Part shown: positions 51,734-61,258 of the stretch, piece after piece
Position numbering within the stretch: position 1 is the stretch's first letter
How the letters are laid out: each line of letters starts with the position of its first letter
NCBI GenBank assembly: GCA_037045535.1
Contig: JBAOHI010000071.1
Coordinates: 186,001 to 250,000, forward strand
Reading direction: 5' to 3'
Source: Competibacter_A sp037045535
GTDB lineage: Bacteria > Pseudomonadota > Gammaproteobacteria > Competibacterales > Competibacteraceae
DNA: 64,000 bases
Notes under the pieces: model-generated
The model's database searches: none
What the model was told of the DNA's origin: nothing
Seen by the model: only the letters and a program-made list of their open reading frames with translations
Made by a program: the position numbers and the translations under genes

Positions 51734-52443
51734 TGTCGTACTCTCGCGGATAATTACGGGTTGGTTTCGGGTCGTTTTACAAAAAGTGTAGGCTAAACTC
51801 GCTGCCGGTTCCGGCGTACGGATATGTCTGAACCGGTTTAATCACTTGGGAGGTGATCGCGCGAATTCCTACGTCGAGATTTGACCAGACGGTTGTAAAA
51901 AGCTCCCGAAATCGGTCTCGCCGCGGGCGTTGGGCAGGATAGGATTCGACGATACTACCAATAATAAGAGCTTATCCCATTGAGCCTGGTAGCCCACCAC
52001 GTAATGATATAGCAGAGCCAGATGCGGCAGGACGAGAGGTATCGGCACGCTTCTCCAGCGGGCCAAAATCCGGGTCAATATGGCCGAGTCGATGCGGCGG
52101 ATTTTGATGAGCCGCGTGTTGTCGGGACAGCACCCTGAGAATCCCGAAAAATCATGACCTGGCTAGAGGCGGTGGGGTGCAGCTGAAATAGAGCCCCTAC
52201 TCCTTTCGAGTAGGGCGGCAAGCGTGCCGATCGGCGCCAGCAGGACTGGGAACGACGCCATCGCTTGGGCGGTTCCGGTACCGTTATGGGTCTGCCGCCT
52301 TCGTCGCAACCGGACGGCTAGTTATGGCGATGAGAAACCAAACGCCCCACTAGTCGAACCGCCCGCTCGTCTCGCCAGATCGGTTGCGGGGTCGTGGAGT
52401 CGGGGCTGCTTGGCCATGCCTGATGAAAGGCTGCCGGTTCTCA
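51734..52443. other. Long intergenic region without a recognised gene
   Basis: About 710 bases with only short frames (51869-52078 minus, 69 codons; 52224-52466 plus, 80 codons), neither resembling a known family nor having a good ribosome site. A perfect 8-bp hairpin CCCTACTC/GAGTAGGG is present at 52195-52215. The region may be decayed DNA. Confidence 0.5.
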
Positions 52444-53073
52444 TTAGCTCAGGTATTCGAGGCTGAGCTGCTGAAGCAGGCTTCGCGCTTCTCCCTTCAG
52501 AAAAGGCACGACCAGCGATAACACCTGATAAGCACCAAGTGCTAGGTTGGCGCTATCACCACCGGCAGTAGTGCTGGCACGGATGCCTTGAAAATTCAAC
52601 CAATAGGTCGCAACCACCGCGATATTTTGGGCCAGTGCCGCGATTTCCTTCGGGCTGGCCTCCATGACGCCGGCGTCGGTCAGACCCTTGCAGATGGCGG
52701 CGGCTGTGTTGACCTTGCGTTCCAGAATGCGACGGAAGTGGGTCCGCAATTTTTTGTTACGATTCAATATATTGTCGAGATCGCGATAAAGGAAGCGATA
52801 TTCCCAAATGTTTTCGAACACCAGGTGCAGGTAGAGCCACATATCCTCTAGGTCTGGTACCCGGCGTTCCGGCACTTGCAGAGCCGCTTCCATCCGCTGC
52901 TCGAACTGCTGGAACAGCAGCGAGATGATCTGGTCCTTATTGCGGAAGTGGTAGTAGAGATTGCCGGGGCTGATGTCCAGCTCATCGGCGATATGGTTAG
53001 TGGTAACGCGAGGTTCGCCGCATTCGTTGAAAAGTTGCAAGCTGGTTTGCAGGATGCGGTCACGGGTTTTCAT
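52444..53073 (-). CDS. TetR-family transcriptional regulator
   Basis: Repressor of 209 residues. The N-terminal HTH (about 5-50) reads RDRILQTSLQLFNECG, TTNHIADELDISPGNLYYHF and RNKDQII; the rest is a helical ligand-binding domain. It is divergent from fadD with a 131-base gap, and TetR regulators in this position (PsrA/FadR-like) often sense acyl-CoA and repress the neighbouring gene. The ligand cannot be read from the sequence. Confidence 0.9.
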   Translation of the reverse strand: MKTRDRILQTSLQLFNECGEPRVTTNHIADELDISPGNLYYHFRNKDQIISLLFQQFEQRMEAALQVPERRVPDLEDMWLYLHLVFENIWEYRFLYRDLDNILNRNKKLRTHFRRILERKVNTAAAICKGLTDAGVMEASPKEIAALAQNIAVVATYWLNFQGIRASTTAGGDSANLALGAYQVLSLVVPFLKGEARSLLQQLSLEYLS

Positions 53074-53125
53074 GGGGCCAGCGCCGGTTCGGATGAAAGG
53101 CAGGAATCAATGCCATTTTCATTTT

Positions 53126-53139
53126 GACCGAGCATGGTC
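53126..53139. promoter_or_regulatory. Candidate operator between the TetR gene and fadD
   Basis: GACC-N6-GGTC, flanked by T-rich stretches (TTTT before, TATTTT after), forms a short dyad in the divergent control region. Position suits a TetR-type operator; sequence alone is weak evidence. Confidence 0.3.
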
Positions 53140-53204
53140 TATTTTCCAACAGATCGTCCCGATGATCAGAACCGGAACGCGAGCAATCTATTGAGGTGAG
53201 TGGC

Positions 53205-54869
53205 GTGGAAAAAATCTGGCTGAAGGAATATCCGCCGGGTGTGCCGGCCGAAATCGATCTGAATGAGTTTACCTCGGTAAAGGATATTCTGGAGAAAAGC
53301 TGCCAGCGCTTTGCCGATTCGCCAGCCTATTCCAACATGGGCGTTACCTTGCGCTATCGCGATATCGACCGGCTCAGCCGCGATTTCGCTGCTTTTTTGC
53401 AAGGGCTCGGTTTAGATAAGAGGGATCGAGTCGCCATCATGATGCCCAACGTGCTGCAATATCCAGTGGCGTTGTTTGGGGTGCTGCGGGCGGGTATGGT
53501 GGTGGTCAATGTCAATCCGCTCTACACGCCGCGTGAGCTGGAGCATCAACTAAACGACTCCGGTGCAGCCGTCATCGTTATCGTCGAAAATTTCGCCCAC
53601 ACCCTGCAACAGGTGTTGGATAAGACGATGGTGAAAACCGTGGTGATGACGCAACTGGGCGATCTGTTCCCATTTCCCAAGCGTACCTTGGTCAATTTTG
53701 TGGTCAAGTATCTCAAAAAGCGGGTGCCTGCTTGGAAAATCCCCGCCGCTGTCCCGTTCCGGCGAGCGCTACGGGCGGGCGCTGGTCAGACCTTGACCGA
53801 TGTGCCGCTGAACCGTAACGATCTCGCGTTCCTACAGTACACCGGTGGTACCACTGGCGTCTCCAAGGGCGCCATGCTGACCCATGGTAACCTAGTGGCG
53901 AACTTGCAGCAGGCCTCGGCTTGGTTGAGCTCAGTGTCCATACCGGGCAAGGAAATTATCGTGACCGCTTTGCCGCTGTATCACATTTTTTCGTTGACTG
54001 TTAATGGCTTGACCTTCATGAAGGCGGGCGGCCACAATGTTTTAATCACCAACCCTCGCGATATGCCTGGCTTCGTCAAGGAACTGGGTAAAATCCGTTT
54101 CACCGCTATCACTGGTGTGAATACTTTGTTCAATGGATTGTTGGGCACGCCGGGTTTCGACCGGCTGGATTTCGGCGCCCTAAAACTGAGTATGGCCGGT
54201 GGCATGGCGGTACAACGGGCGGTGGCGGAAAACTGGCGGCAGGTGACCGGTACCCCGCTGATCGAAGGTTATGGCCTGACCGAGACCTCGCCGCTGGTTA
54301 CCGGCAACCCGCTGGCCGTCAAGGAATATAACGGCAGTATTGGCCTGCCGCTGCCCTCGACCGAGCTGTCGATCCGCGACGACGAAGATCGGGAATTGGG
54401 TATCGGTCAGGATCAGGCTGGGGAGATCTGTATTCGTGGTCCGCAGGTCATGCGTGGCTATTGGAACCGCCCCGAGGAGACTGCCAAGATCATGACCCGC
54501 GACGGGTTTCTGCGGACCGGCGATGTGGGTTACGTGGACGAGCGCGGCTATGTCCGGATCGTGGACCGCAAGAAGGACATGATTCTAGTGTCCGGTTTCA
54601 ACGTCTACCCCAACGAGATTGAGGACGTGGTCGCCTTGCATCCGGGGGTGCTGGAAGTGGCCGCTGTCGGTGTGCCGGATGAAAGATCGGGCGAGGTGGT
54701 GAAGATCGTGGTAGTGCGCAAGGATCCCGCCCTGTCCGCCGAGGCGTTGATCGACCATTGCCGCCAGCATTTGACCGGCTACAAAGTGCCTCGCCGGATC
54801 GAGTTTCGCACGGAACTGCCAAAGAGCAACGTTGGCAAAATTCTGCGTCGACTATTACGCGATGGCTAG
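53205..54869 (+). CDS. fadD: Long-chain acyl-CoA synthetase
   Basis: Activates fatty acids with ATP and CoA at the inner face of the membrane. The 554 residues show MPNVLQYPVALFGVLRAGMVVVNVNP (only the family region is meant), the AMP-binding motif YTGGTTGVSKGAML, the FACS signature around DGFLRTGDVGYVDERGYVRI and the catalytic Lys in ELPKSNVGKILRR. GTG 53205 gives MEKIWLKEYP, which aligns with E. coli MKKVWLNRYP; GAGG lies 7 bases upstream. GTG 53196 is an alternative. Divergent to the TetR gene. Confidence 0.95.
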   Translation: MEKIWLKEYPPGVPAEIDLNEFTSVKDILEKSCQRFADSPAYSNMGVTLRYRDIDRLSRDFAAFLQGLGLDKRDRVAIMMPNVLQYPVALFGVLRAGMVVVNVNPLYTPRELEHQLNDSGAAVIVIVENFAHTLQQVLDKTMVKTVVMTQLGDLFPFPKRTLVNFVVKYLKKRVPAWKIPAAVPFRRALRAGAGQTLTDVPLNRNDLAFLQYTGGTTGVSKGAMLTHGNLVANLQQASAWLSSVSIPGKEIIVTALPLYHIFSLTVNGLTFMKAGGHNVLITNPRDMPGFVKELGKIRFTAITGVNTLFNGLLGTPGFDRLDFGALKLSMAGGMAVQRAVAENWRQVTGTPLIEGYGLTETSPLVTGNPLAVKEYNGSIGLPLPSTELSIRDDEDRELGIGQDQAGEICIRGPQVMRGYWNRPEETAKIMTRDGFLRTGDVGYVDERGYVRIVDRKKDMILVSGFNVYPNEIEDVVALHPGVLEVAAVGVPDERSGEVVKIVVVRKDPALSAEALIDHCRQHLTGYKVPRRIEFRTELPKSNVGKILRRLLRDG

Positions 54870-54917
54870 GCAGCCTTCCCTGGCCTTTTGGAACGAAGTT
54901 GGGCGCGGGAGGTTCGC

Positions 54918-55739
54918 TTAGGCCATAGCGGCTTGCGACTGGCCCTCGACCACGCGTTCGGTCCAAGCCAGCAGATAATCCGCCACGTCGCGCCAGTTTG
55001 ATTCCAGCATCATGGCGTGTGCCATGTTGGGAAAGATTTCGCATTCCGCCCGGTAAAAACGCGCGGTTTCCCGGACCAGCGCCGGCGAAACGAAAACATC
55101 GTTCTGCGCGCCTAGCACCAGCAGCGGCGCTCGCACCTGATCCGGTTTCAGCCGCAACGGGTTCAGGCCCATCATATCCAGCGAGACCACCTGCGACTCG
55201 GCCTGCACATAGTCGAAGAATGCGTGCAGCTTCGCGGTCGATACGTCCGGAGAGAACAGCAGGCGCCGCATCATGTCGGTGGAGCCGTAACTGGGGCCAA
55301 GCAGCAAAAACAGCACCATTTGCTGGAATAGGAACGGATGGCGCATCGCCATGTGTAAATTGGAAGGCAGCAGACCCTGTGGCGGTACTGAAGCCATCAG
55401 CACGACGCCCGCGATCGTCGGGAGCGTTTCCAGATATTTCTGAACCACCATGCCGCCCATCGAATGGCCGATCAATACGGGCGGCTGCGGCATGGCCGCG
55501 ACGGCTTTCTCTAGATCGGCAACGTAGTCGGCCAGTCGCCAGGTGTGCAAGTATTGGTGACCTTCGCTCTGACCGTGGCCCCGCAGGCTGAACGCGTGCG
55601 CTTCATAGCCATTCCGCGCGAAGAAGGGCAGAAAGTATTCATCCCAGATGCGGGCGTCAGAGAACGAGCCGTGCAGGAACAACAGCGGGGGCGATTTGGG
55701 CGTTGTTTCCGGATAGCGGCTGACCATATCCAAGTGCAT
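54918..55739 (-). CDS. Alpha/beta-hydrolase
   Basis: Serine hydrolase of 273 residues with the oxyanion segment LLFLHGSFSDARIW, the nucleophile elbow GHSMGG, Asp in LGAQNDVFVSP and His in NMAHAMMLESNW: a full catalytic triad. Closest in style to lysophospholipase or esterase-like enzymes. Its position opposite fadD may mean it releases fatty acids, but that is only suggestion. No signal peptide. Confidence 0.85.
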   Translation of the reverse strand: MHLDMVSRYPETTPKSPPLLFLHGSFSDARIWDEYFLPFFARNGYEAHAFSLRGHGQSEGHQYLHTWRLADYVADLEKAVAAMPQPPVLIGHSMGGMVVQKYLETLPTIAGVVLMASVPPQGLLPSNLHMAMRHPFLFQQMVLFLLLGPSYGSTDMMRRLLFSPDVSTAKLHAFFDYVQAESQVVSLDMMGLNPLRLKPDQVRAPLLVLGAQNDVFVSPALVRETARFYRAECEIFPNMAHAMMLESNWRDVADYLLAWTERVVEGQSQAAMA

Positions 55740-55889
55740 GGTAGGGTTTCCTGTCGGATGGTTGAACGGTCGAAGGAAAATACGATAGACGTTTACTTCG
55801 GTGAACGCTTGATGCCGATGGTTGTCCTGCGGTGCGTCGAGTCGATTTCGGTGTCGTCCGGCACCGTGCCTGGTGTTCCTGACCTCGGA

Positions 55890-56228
55890 TCACGACCACA
55901 TGGGATAGCGCGCGTGCAGGTACCGTTGCTCGGCGAGCAGGATGGAAAAGGGGATTTCCTTGGTGAGTTGCAACGCGACATGATCGTTTTGGATGCGCAC
56001 CACCACCCCCTCGATTTTGATCTGCGTCCCGCGACGGAAGCGGAGGAGGCCAACGATGGGATCCTGTAGTTGGGGAAGTGGTTGTCCAGGCGCCGCACAG
56101 CGCAAGCCCCACGCCGAGACATCGATGACGGTAAGCGACTTCCCTTCATGCAAAAAGGTTGGCCGCTCCGAAATCGGAAATCGGATGCGGTGAAATTGGC
56201 GTAATTCTTGATTCAGTGGCGGAATCAT
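55890..56228 (-). CDS. PilZ-domain protein (second of a tandem pair)
   Basis: Stand-alone PilZ protein of 112 residues. Both c-di-GMP motifs are present: RxxxR as HRIRFPISER near the N-terminus and DxSxxG as DVSAWG. It is paralogous to the next gene: the starts MIPPLNQELRQFHRIRFP and MTAPLAESEKREFYRLKFP align, which decides for ATG 56228. A GTG at 56267 would add 13 residues and overlap the neighbouring gene. Likely a c-di-GMP effector of unknown target. Confidence 0.82.
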   Translation of the reverse strand: MIPPLNQELRQFHRIRFPISERPTFLHEGKSLTVIDVSAWGLRCAAPGQPLPQLQDPIVGLLRFRRGTQIKIEGVVVRIQNDHVALQLTKEIPFSILLAEQRYLHARYPMWS

Positions 56229-56254
56229 CGGTAAATCGTTACTGACGAGGGAAG

Positions 56255-56602
56255 CTATCTTGCCCACATCCGATAGTGGTTAAGCAGATAGCGTTCCTCA
56301 CCGCGCAGGATCGTGAAAGGGATCTCGCTATCGGGCATGTGGAGTGCGATTTCGCCGTTTTGGATGCGGATGACCAAACCCCGGATCGGTGCCTTGGCGT
56401 TGCGCCGGAAGTGCAGCCATCCCTCGACCAGTTCGCCAAGCAACGGTGTTGGTTGCTGGGTAATAACGAAGCGCAAGCCACGCGCCGAGCAGTCCAAGAC
56501 CTGGTATTTCTGCCGGCCGACAACTAAACAGGGCCGTTCCGGGGGCGGGAATTTGAGTCGGTAAAATTCACGTTTTTCGGATTCTGCCAATGGCGCGGTC
56601 AT
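56255..56602 (-). CDS. PilZ-domain protein (first of a tandem pair)
   Basis: PilZ protein of 115 residues with YRLKFPPPER (RxxxR-like, first Arg replaced by Lys-Arg context: KREFYRLKF) and DCSARG (DxSxxG). The ending RGEERYLLNHYRMW parallels LAEQRYLHARYPMW of the paralogue 26 bases downstream. It starts 20 bases after the end of xseA on the same strand and may be read from the same transcript. The longer open frame to 56992 only overlaps xseA. Confidence 0.82.
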   Translation of the reverse strand: MTAPLAESEKREFYRLKFPPPERPCLVVGRQKYQVLDCSARGLRFVITQQPTPLLGELVEGWLHFRRNAKAPIRGLVIRIQNGEIALHMPDSEIPFTILRGEERYLLNHYRMWAR

Positions 56603-56622
56603 GGAAGGGCGATCCTGAGCGA

Positions 56623-58014
56623 TTAGCGGTGGAAAGATAGGCCTGAATCTGATGAGTCTAGCGCAGAAATGGCTTTGATTTCGCAGAGTAAGCGACCTTC
56701 GCTCAACAGGGCTTCCACGGACTCCCCGACGACCGCTTCGCGCGCTCGCAAGATCGCGCCGTCGGCAGGCCGCCGCAAGATCGCAAAGCCGCGATCTAGA
56801 GTGGCGAGGGGACTCAGTGCGTGTAAACTGCCGCTCAAAATTTTTATCTGTTGGGACGCCGCGTGCAAGCGGTGACAGGTCGCGGTGCGCAGGCGCTCGG
56901 CGAGCGCTTGAATGTGGCGACGTTCCTCGCGCAGGTGGATAGCGGGCGTTCGGGCGCGCAAGCGCCCCTCCAATCCAACCAGTCGGAGCCATTTTTGGTC
57001 GATCCGATGGCGCGATGCCTGTTGCAACCGCTGCTCTAGTTCGTCCAATCGCTGGTTATGATCTTGCAATCGGCGGCGTGGCTGCGAGCGGCTGAGGTGT
57101 TCCCGCAGTCGGTCGATCTCTGGTCTCCGCCGATTCAAGGCTTGTCGCATGGCCCGTTGCAGTCGCTCGTCCAGGGATCGAACGTTGCCCAGCCATTCCA
57201 GTCGGTCGGGGCTGGCCAGCTCCGCCGCCGCTGTGGGTGTCGCGGCGCGCAGGTCGGCGGCGAAGTCGGCAATAGTAACGTCGGTCTCGTGCCCAATGCC
57301 CGTCACCACCGGGATCGAGCACTCGACGATAGCGCGTGCCACGATTTCCTCGTTGAAGGCCCATAAGTCTTCCAGCGAGCCGCCGCCGCGTACCAGGAGC
57401 AACACCTCGCAATCCCGGCGCTGGGATGCCCGTTGGATCGCTTGGGCGATGCGTGCTGCCGCTCCCTCTCCTTGTACCGGCACCGGATGAATCAGCACCG
57501 GCAGGCCAGGACAGCGACGGCGCAGGGTGGCCAGTACATCGCGGAGCGCGGCGCCGGTGGGCGACGTGATGACCCCGATTTGGCGAGGGAAGCGGGGTAG
57601 GGGATACTTGCGTTCCGGTGCGAACCAGCCTGCCCGCTCCAGGCGTAGCCGCAACTCGTCGTAAGCCCGTTGTAGCGCGCCGTGGCCGGCTTCCTCGACA
57701 TAATCGACGATGATTTGATAGTCGCCACGCGGTTCGTACAAGCTGACCCGGCCTCGCAACAGCACTTGTTGGCCATTGCGGGGACAGTCGCGGAACAGGA
57801 AGGCGCGGTTTTGAAAGAGCGCGCAGCGGATTTGAGCGTGGGCGTCCTTGAGTGAGAAATAGAGGTGCCCGGAGGAGGGGCGAGATAAATTGGATACTTC
57901 GCCTTCGACCCAAAGCATGGGAAGTTCGGCTTCCAGCAAAGTACGAACCGTTTGGTTAAGGCCAGAAACGGTATGGATGCAACCGGTGTCGCGCGGGGCG
58001 TTAGTCAGAATCAT
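56623..58014 (-). CDS. xseA: Exodeoxyribonuclease VII large subunit
   Basis: Catalytic subunit of exonuclease VII, which degrades single-stranded DNA. The 463 residues show an N-terminal OB fold (LWVEGEVSNLSRPSSGHLYFSLKD region), the catalytic domain with GVITSPTGAALRDVL, LVRGGGSLEDLWAFNEE and TGIGHETDVTIADFAADLRA, and a long coiled coil (about 280-400) ending with the tail LDRGFAIL. Divergent from guaB, as in E. coli. Confidence 0.95.
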   Translation of the reverse strand: MILTNAPRDTGCIHTVSGLNQTVRTLLEAELPMLWVEGEVSNLSRPSSGHLYFSLKDAHAQIRCALFQNRAFLFRDCPRNGQQVLLRGRVSLYEPRGDYQIIVDYVEEAGHGALQRAYDELRLRLERAGWFAPERKYPLPRFPRQIGVITSPTGAALRDVLATLRRRCPGLPVLIHPVPVQGEGAAARIAQAIQRASQRRDCEVLLLVRGGGSLEDLWAFNEEIVARAIVECSIPVVTGIGHETDVTIADFAADLRAATPTAAAELASPDRLEWLGNVRSLDERLQRAMRQALNRRRPEIDRLREHLSRSQPRRRLQDHNQRLDELEQRLQQASRHRIDQKWLRLVGLEGRLRARTPAIHLREERRHIQALAERLRTATCHRLHAASQQIKILSGSLHALSPLATLDRGFAILRRPADGAILRAREAVVGESVEALLSEGRLLCEIKAISALDSSDSGLSFHR

Positions 58015-58044
58015 GGAACTATTTGCGATGCTTTTATCTATCTA

Positions 58045-58073
58045 TTGGCAAAGTTTATACTTACCCGTTTAAT
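58045..58073 (+). promoter_or_regulatory. Sigma-70 promoter of guaBA
   Basis: TTGGCA (58045-58050) and TTTAAT (58068-58073) with a 17-base spacer, each 5/6 to consensus. The start of transcription would be near 58080, with GGAGG at 58087-58091 before ATG 58103. Confidence 0.6.
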
Positions 58074-58102
58074 CGAAAAGTTGCCTGGAGGCACCGCCCG
58101 CC

Positions 58103-59566
58103 ATGCGTATCGTTCAAGAAGCCCTGACCTTCGATGATGTCCTGCTTCTGCCGGCCTATTCCACGGTGCTGCCTAAGGACGTGAGCCTCAAGACGCAACT
58201 AACCCGCGCCATCACCCTGAACATCCCGCTGCTGTCGGCAGCGATGGATACCGTCACCGAATCGCGCTTGGCTATTGCTCTGGCGCAGGAAGGCGGAATC
58301 GGTATTATCCACAAGAATATGCCGGTTGATAAACAGGCGCAGGAAGTTCGCCGGGTCAAGAAATACGAAAGCGGGGTCATCAGCGACCCGATCGTAACCA
58401 CGCCTGCGACCACCATTCGCGAGGTGTTGGCGCTGACTCGCGCGCATCATATTTCTGGCGTGCCGGTGGTGGACGACGAGCATCTGGTCGGCATCGTCAC
58501 CAGCCGCGACCTGCGTTTCGAACACAACATGAATGCCCCAGTTAGCGCCATCATGACGCCCAGGGAGCGGTTGGTGACGGTGCGTGAGGGCGCCGGCCGC
58601 GAGGAAATCGTGGCGCTGCTGCACAAGCACCGCATCGAAAAGGTGCTGGTGGTCAACGACCACTTCCAGTTACGGGGCATGATCACGGTCAAGGACATTC
58701 AGAAGTCCAGCGATTTTCCCCACGCCTGCAAGGATGAGTGGGGTCGACTGCGGGTTGGGGCGGCGGTCGGCACCGGTGGCGACACCGAGGACCGGGTATC
58801 GGCCCTGGTGGGCGCCGACGTGGATGTGATCGTGGTGGATACCGCCCACGGCCATTCCCGCAACGTGCTCAATCGGGTGCGCTGGATCAAGGAGCGCTTT
58901 CCACAGGTGCAGGTGATCGGCGGCAACATCGCGACTGCCGCCGCCGCTCGCGATCTGGTGGAGGCGGGCGCCGACGCGGTCAAGGTCGGCATCGGCCCCG
59001 GCTCGATCTGCACCACCCGCATCATTGCCGGCGTCGGTGTGCCGCAGATCAGCGCCGTGGCCAACGTCGCCGAAGCGTTGCGCGACTGCGATGTGCCGGT
59101 GATCGCCGACGGCGGTGTCCGGTATTCCGGCGATCTGGCCAAGGCCGTCGCCGCCGGCGCGCACGCGGTAATGATCGGCAGTCTGTTCGCCGGTACCGAG
59201 GAGGCGCCCGGCGAAATCGAGTTGTTTCAGGGGCGTTCCTATAAGTCCTATCGGGGAATGGGCTCGATCGGGGCGATGACGCAGCAGCACGGTTCCAGCG
59301 ACCGCTATTTCCAGGAAGGCAGCGCGGTCGAGAAACTGGTGCCGGAAGGCATCGAGGGTCGGGTGCCCTACAAAGGCAGCGTGCTGGCTATCATCAACCA
59401 GCTGACCGGTGGCTTGCGCTCCAGCATGGGTTACGTCGGCTGTCAGGACATTGCGGAGATGCGCGTCAAGCCTGCGTTCACGCGAGTGACGAGCGCCGGC
59501 ATGCGGGAAAGCCACGTCCACGATGTCGCCATTACCAAGGAAGCGCCGAATTACCGGGCGGATTGA
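58103..59566 (+). CDS. guaB: IMP dehydrogenase
   Basis: Converts IMP to XMP, the first committed step to GMP. The 487 residues hold the TIM barrel interrupted by two CBS domains (about 95-205). The catalytic Cys is in GPGSICTTRIIAGVG, followed by ADGGVRYSGD and the flap YRGMGSIGAM. Length is standard. The downstream guaA starts after 65 bases, forming the classical guaBA operon. Confidence 0.97.
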   Translation: MRIVQEALTFDDVLLLPAYSTVLPKDVSLKTQLTRAITLNIPLLSAAMDTVTESRLAIALAQEGGIGIIHKNMPVDKQAQEVRRVKKYESGVISDPIVTTPATTIREVLALTRAHHISGVPVVDDEHLVGIVTSRDLRFEHNMNAPVSAIMTPRERLVTVREGAGREEIVALLHKHRIEKVLVVNDHFQLRGMITVKDIQKSSDFPHACKDEWGRLRVGAAVGTGGDTEDRVSALVGADVDVIVVDTAHGHSRNVLNRVRWIKERFPQVQVIGGNIATAAAARDLVEAGADAVKVGIGPGSICTTRIIAGVGVPQISAVANVAEALRDCDVPVIADGGVRYSGDLAKAVAAGAHAVMIGSLFAGTEEAPGEIELFQGRSYKSYRGMGSIGAMTQQHGSSDRYFQEGSAVEKLVPEGIEGRVPYKGSVLAIINQLTGGLRSSMGYVGCQDIAEMRVKPAFTRVTSAGMRESHVHDVAITKEAPNYRAD

Positions 59567-59631
59567 CCATCCTATCCTCCTCTTCTTTCCCTTCCGACCT
59601 TCCCTCGCCAAGAGGGAGGGGAGTGCAGCTC

Positions 59632-61212
59632 ATGACCGCCCGTGACATTCATCTCGACCGCATTCTTATTCTCGACTTCGGCGCCCAGTACACTCAGTTG
59701 ATCGCCCGCCGGGTGCGGGAGATCGGCGTCTATTGCGAAATTTACCCTTACGACGCCGATCCGGCCGCGATCCGCGCTTTTCATCCGCACGGGATCATTC
59801 TGTCCGGCGGCCCGGAATCCACCACGGTTTCGGAGGGGCCGCGCGCGCCTCGAGCAATCTTCGATTTGAACGTCCCGTTGCTTGGTATTTGCTACGGCAT
59901 GCAGACGATGGCGGTACAGCTCGGTGGTGCGGTGGAGTCTTCCGATCATCGCGAATTCGGTTACGCCCGCGTCCGCGCCCACGCCCATTCCACTCTGCTG
60001 CGCGACATCGAGGATCACGCCAGCCCGGAGGGTTACGGGCTGCTGGATGTGTGGATGAGTCACGGCGACCGGGTGACCGTGTTGCCGCCCGGTTTCGCGC
60101 GTATCGCCAGCACCGAAACCTGTCCCATCGCCGGCATGGCGAACGAGGAAAAATGCTGGTACGGGGTGCAATTCCATCCCGAAGTAACGCACACCCGCCA
60201 AGGTGAGCGCATTCTGCGCCGCTTCGTGCTGGATATCTGTAACTGCGAGCCATTGTGGACCACCGGCAACATCATCGAGGACAGCATCGCGGCCGTCCGT
60301 TCCCAAGTGGGCGATGATGAAATCCTTTTGGGCCTGTCCGGTGGGGTGGATTCCTCGGTGGTGGCGGCTTTGCTGCACCGGGCCATCGGCGATCAGTTGA
60401 CTTGCGTGTTCGTGGACACCGGCCTGTTGCGCTTGCACGAAGGCGACCAGGTGATGACCACGTTTGGACGCCACCTCGGCGTTCGGGTGGTTCGGGTGGA
60501 TGCCGAAGCCCGATTCCTCGCTGCGCTGGCGGGCGTGACGGACCCTGAGCAAAAGCGCAAGATCATCGGCGGGCTGTTCATCGAGGTGTTCGAGGAGGAA
60601 GCGGCCCGCTTGCGCAACGTCAAATGGCTCGCCCAAGGCACGATTTACCCTGATGTCATCGAATCGGCCGGTGCGAAAACCGGCAAGGCCCACGTCATCA
60701 AATCCCATCACAATGTCGGCGGGCTCCCGGCGGCGATGCGACTGAAGCTGGTCGAGCCATTGCGGGAGCTGTTCAAGGATGAGGTGCGCCGATTAGGGAT
60801 GGAGCTGGGATTGCCCTCCGAGATGGTTTATCGCCATCCCTTCCCAGGTCCGGGGTTGGGGGTGCGTATTCTCGGCGAAGTCAAAAAGGATCATGCCGAC
60901 CTGCTCCGCCGAGCCGATCACATTTTTATCGAGGAATTGCGCCGCCACGATTTATACGACCAGACCAGCCAGGCCTTCGCGGTGTTCCTGCCGGTCAAGT
61001 CGGTGGGGGTGATGGGCGATGGTCGTCGTTACGATTTCGTGATCGCGCTGCGAGCGGTGGAAACGGTGGATTTCATGACCGCTCGCTGGGCGCATCTGCC
61101 CTATGAATTCCTCGATTTGGTATCGCGACGGATCATCAACGAGGTGCGCGGCATTTCCCGAGTGGTTTACGATGTATCCGGTAAGCCGCCGGCGACCATT
61201 GAGTGGGAATGA
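59632..61212 (+). CDS. guaA: GMP synthase (glutamine-hydrolysing)
   Basis: Aminates XMP to GMP. The 526 residues start with a class I amidotransferase domain: Cys in LLGICYGMQTMAVQ, His and Glu in FHPEVTHT. The ATP-pyrophosphatase domain has LSGGVDSSVVAALLH, and the dimerisation domain ends in the family tail KPPATIEWE. ATG 59632 has GGAGGGGAG upstream; the upstream frame is not conserved. The intact 3' end is the probable insertion site of the following element, which has not damaged the gene. Confidence 0.97.
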   Translation: MTARDIHLDRILILDFGAQYTQLIARRVREIGVYCEIYPYDADPAAIRAFHPHGIILSGGPESTTVSEGPRAPRAIFDLNVPLLGICYGMQTMAVQLGGAVESSDHREFGYARVRAHAHSTLLRDIEDHASPEGYGLLDVWMSHGDRVTVLPPGFARIASTETCPIAGMANEEKCWYGVQFHPEVTHTRQGERILRRFVLDICNCEPLWTTGNIIEDSIAAVRSQVGDDEILLGLSGGVDSSVVAALLHRAIGDQLTCVFVDTGLLRLHEGDQVMTTFGRHLGVRVVRVDAEARFLAALAGVTDPEQKRKIIGGLFIEVFEEEAARLRNVKWLAQGTIYPDVIESAGAKTGKAHVIKSHHNVGGLPAAMRLKLVEPLRELFKDEVRRLGMELGLPSEMVYRHPFPGPGLGVRILGEVKKDHADLLRRADHIFIEELRRHDLYDQTSQAFAVFLPVKSVGVMGDGRRYDFVIALRAVETVDFMTARWAHLPYEFLDLVSRRIINEVRGISRVVYDVSGKPPATIEWE

Positions 61213-61215
61213 TTC
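61190..61215. other. Probable left attachment site in the 3' end of guaA
   Basis: The tyrosine-integrase gene lies directly downstream of guaA, and the 3' end of guaA is a documented integration site of genomic islands. The core att sequence should lie in the last bases of guaA, but its partner copy is beyond the window, so the exact limits cannot be given. Confidence 0.5.
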
Positions 61216-61258
61216 CGCGTCTGGCACAGCCAGGCACCTGATGGCATGAAATGCCGCT

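Noticed and set aside
52224..52466. 80-codon plus-strand frame before the TetR gene end
   Set aside because: No ribosome site or family; overlaps the TetR 3' end.
56603..56992. N-terminal extension of the first PilZ gene into xseA
   Set aside because: Low-complexity Arg/Pro-rich sequence in the xseA shadow; the paralogue starts at the equivalent of ATG 56602.
58670..59611. Minus-strand open frame (313 codons) opposite guaB
   Set aside because: Shadow of guaB; repetitive Ala/Gly/His content and no motif.
59572..60711. Long minus-strand open frame (379 codons) opposite guaA
   Set aside because: Exact antisense of a highly conserved gene; Arg/His/Gly-rich composition typical of shadow frames in GC-rich DNA; no family.
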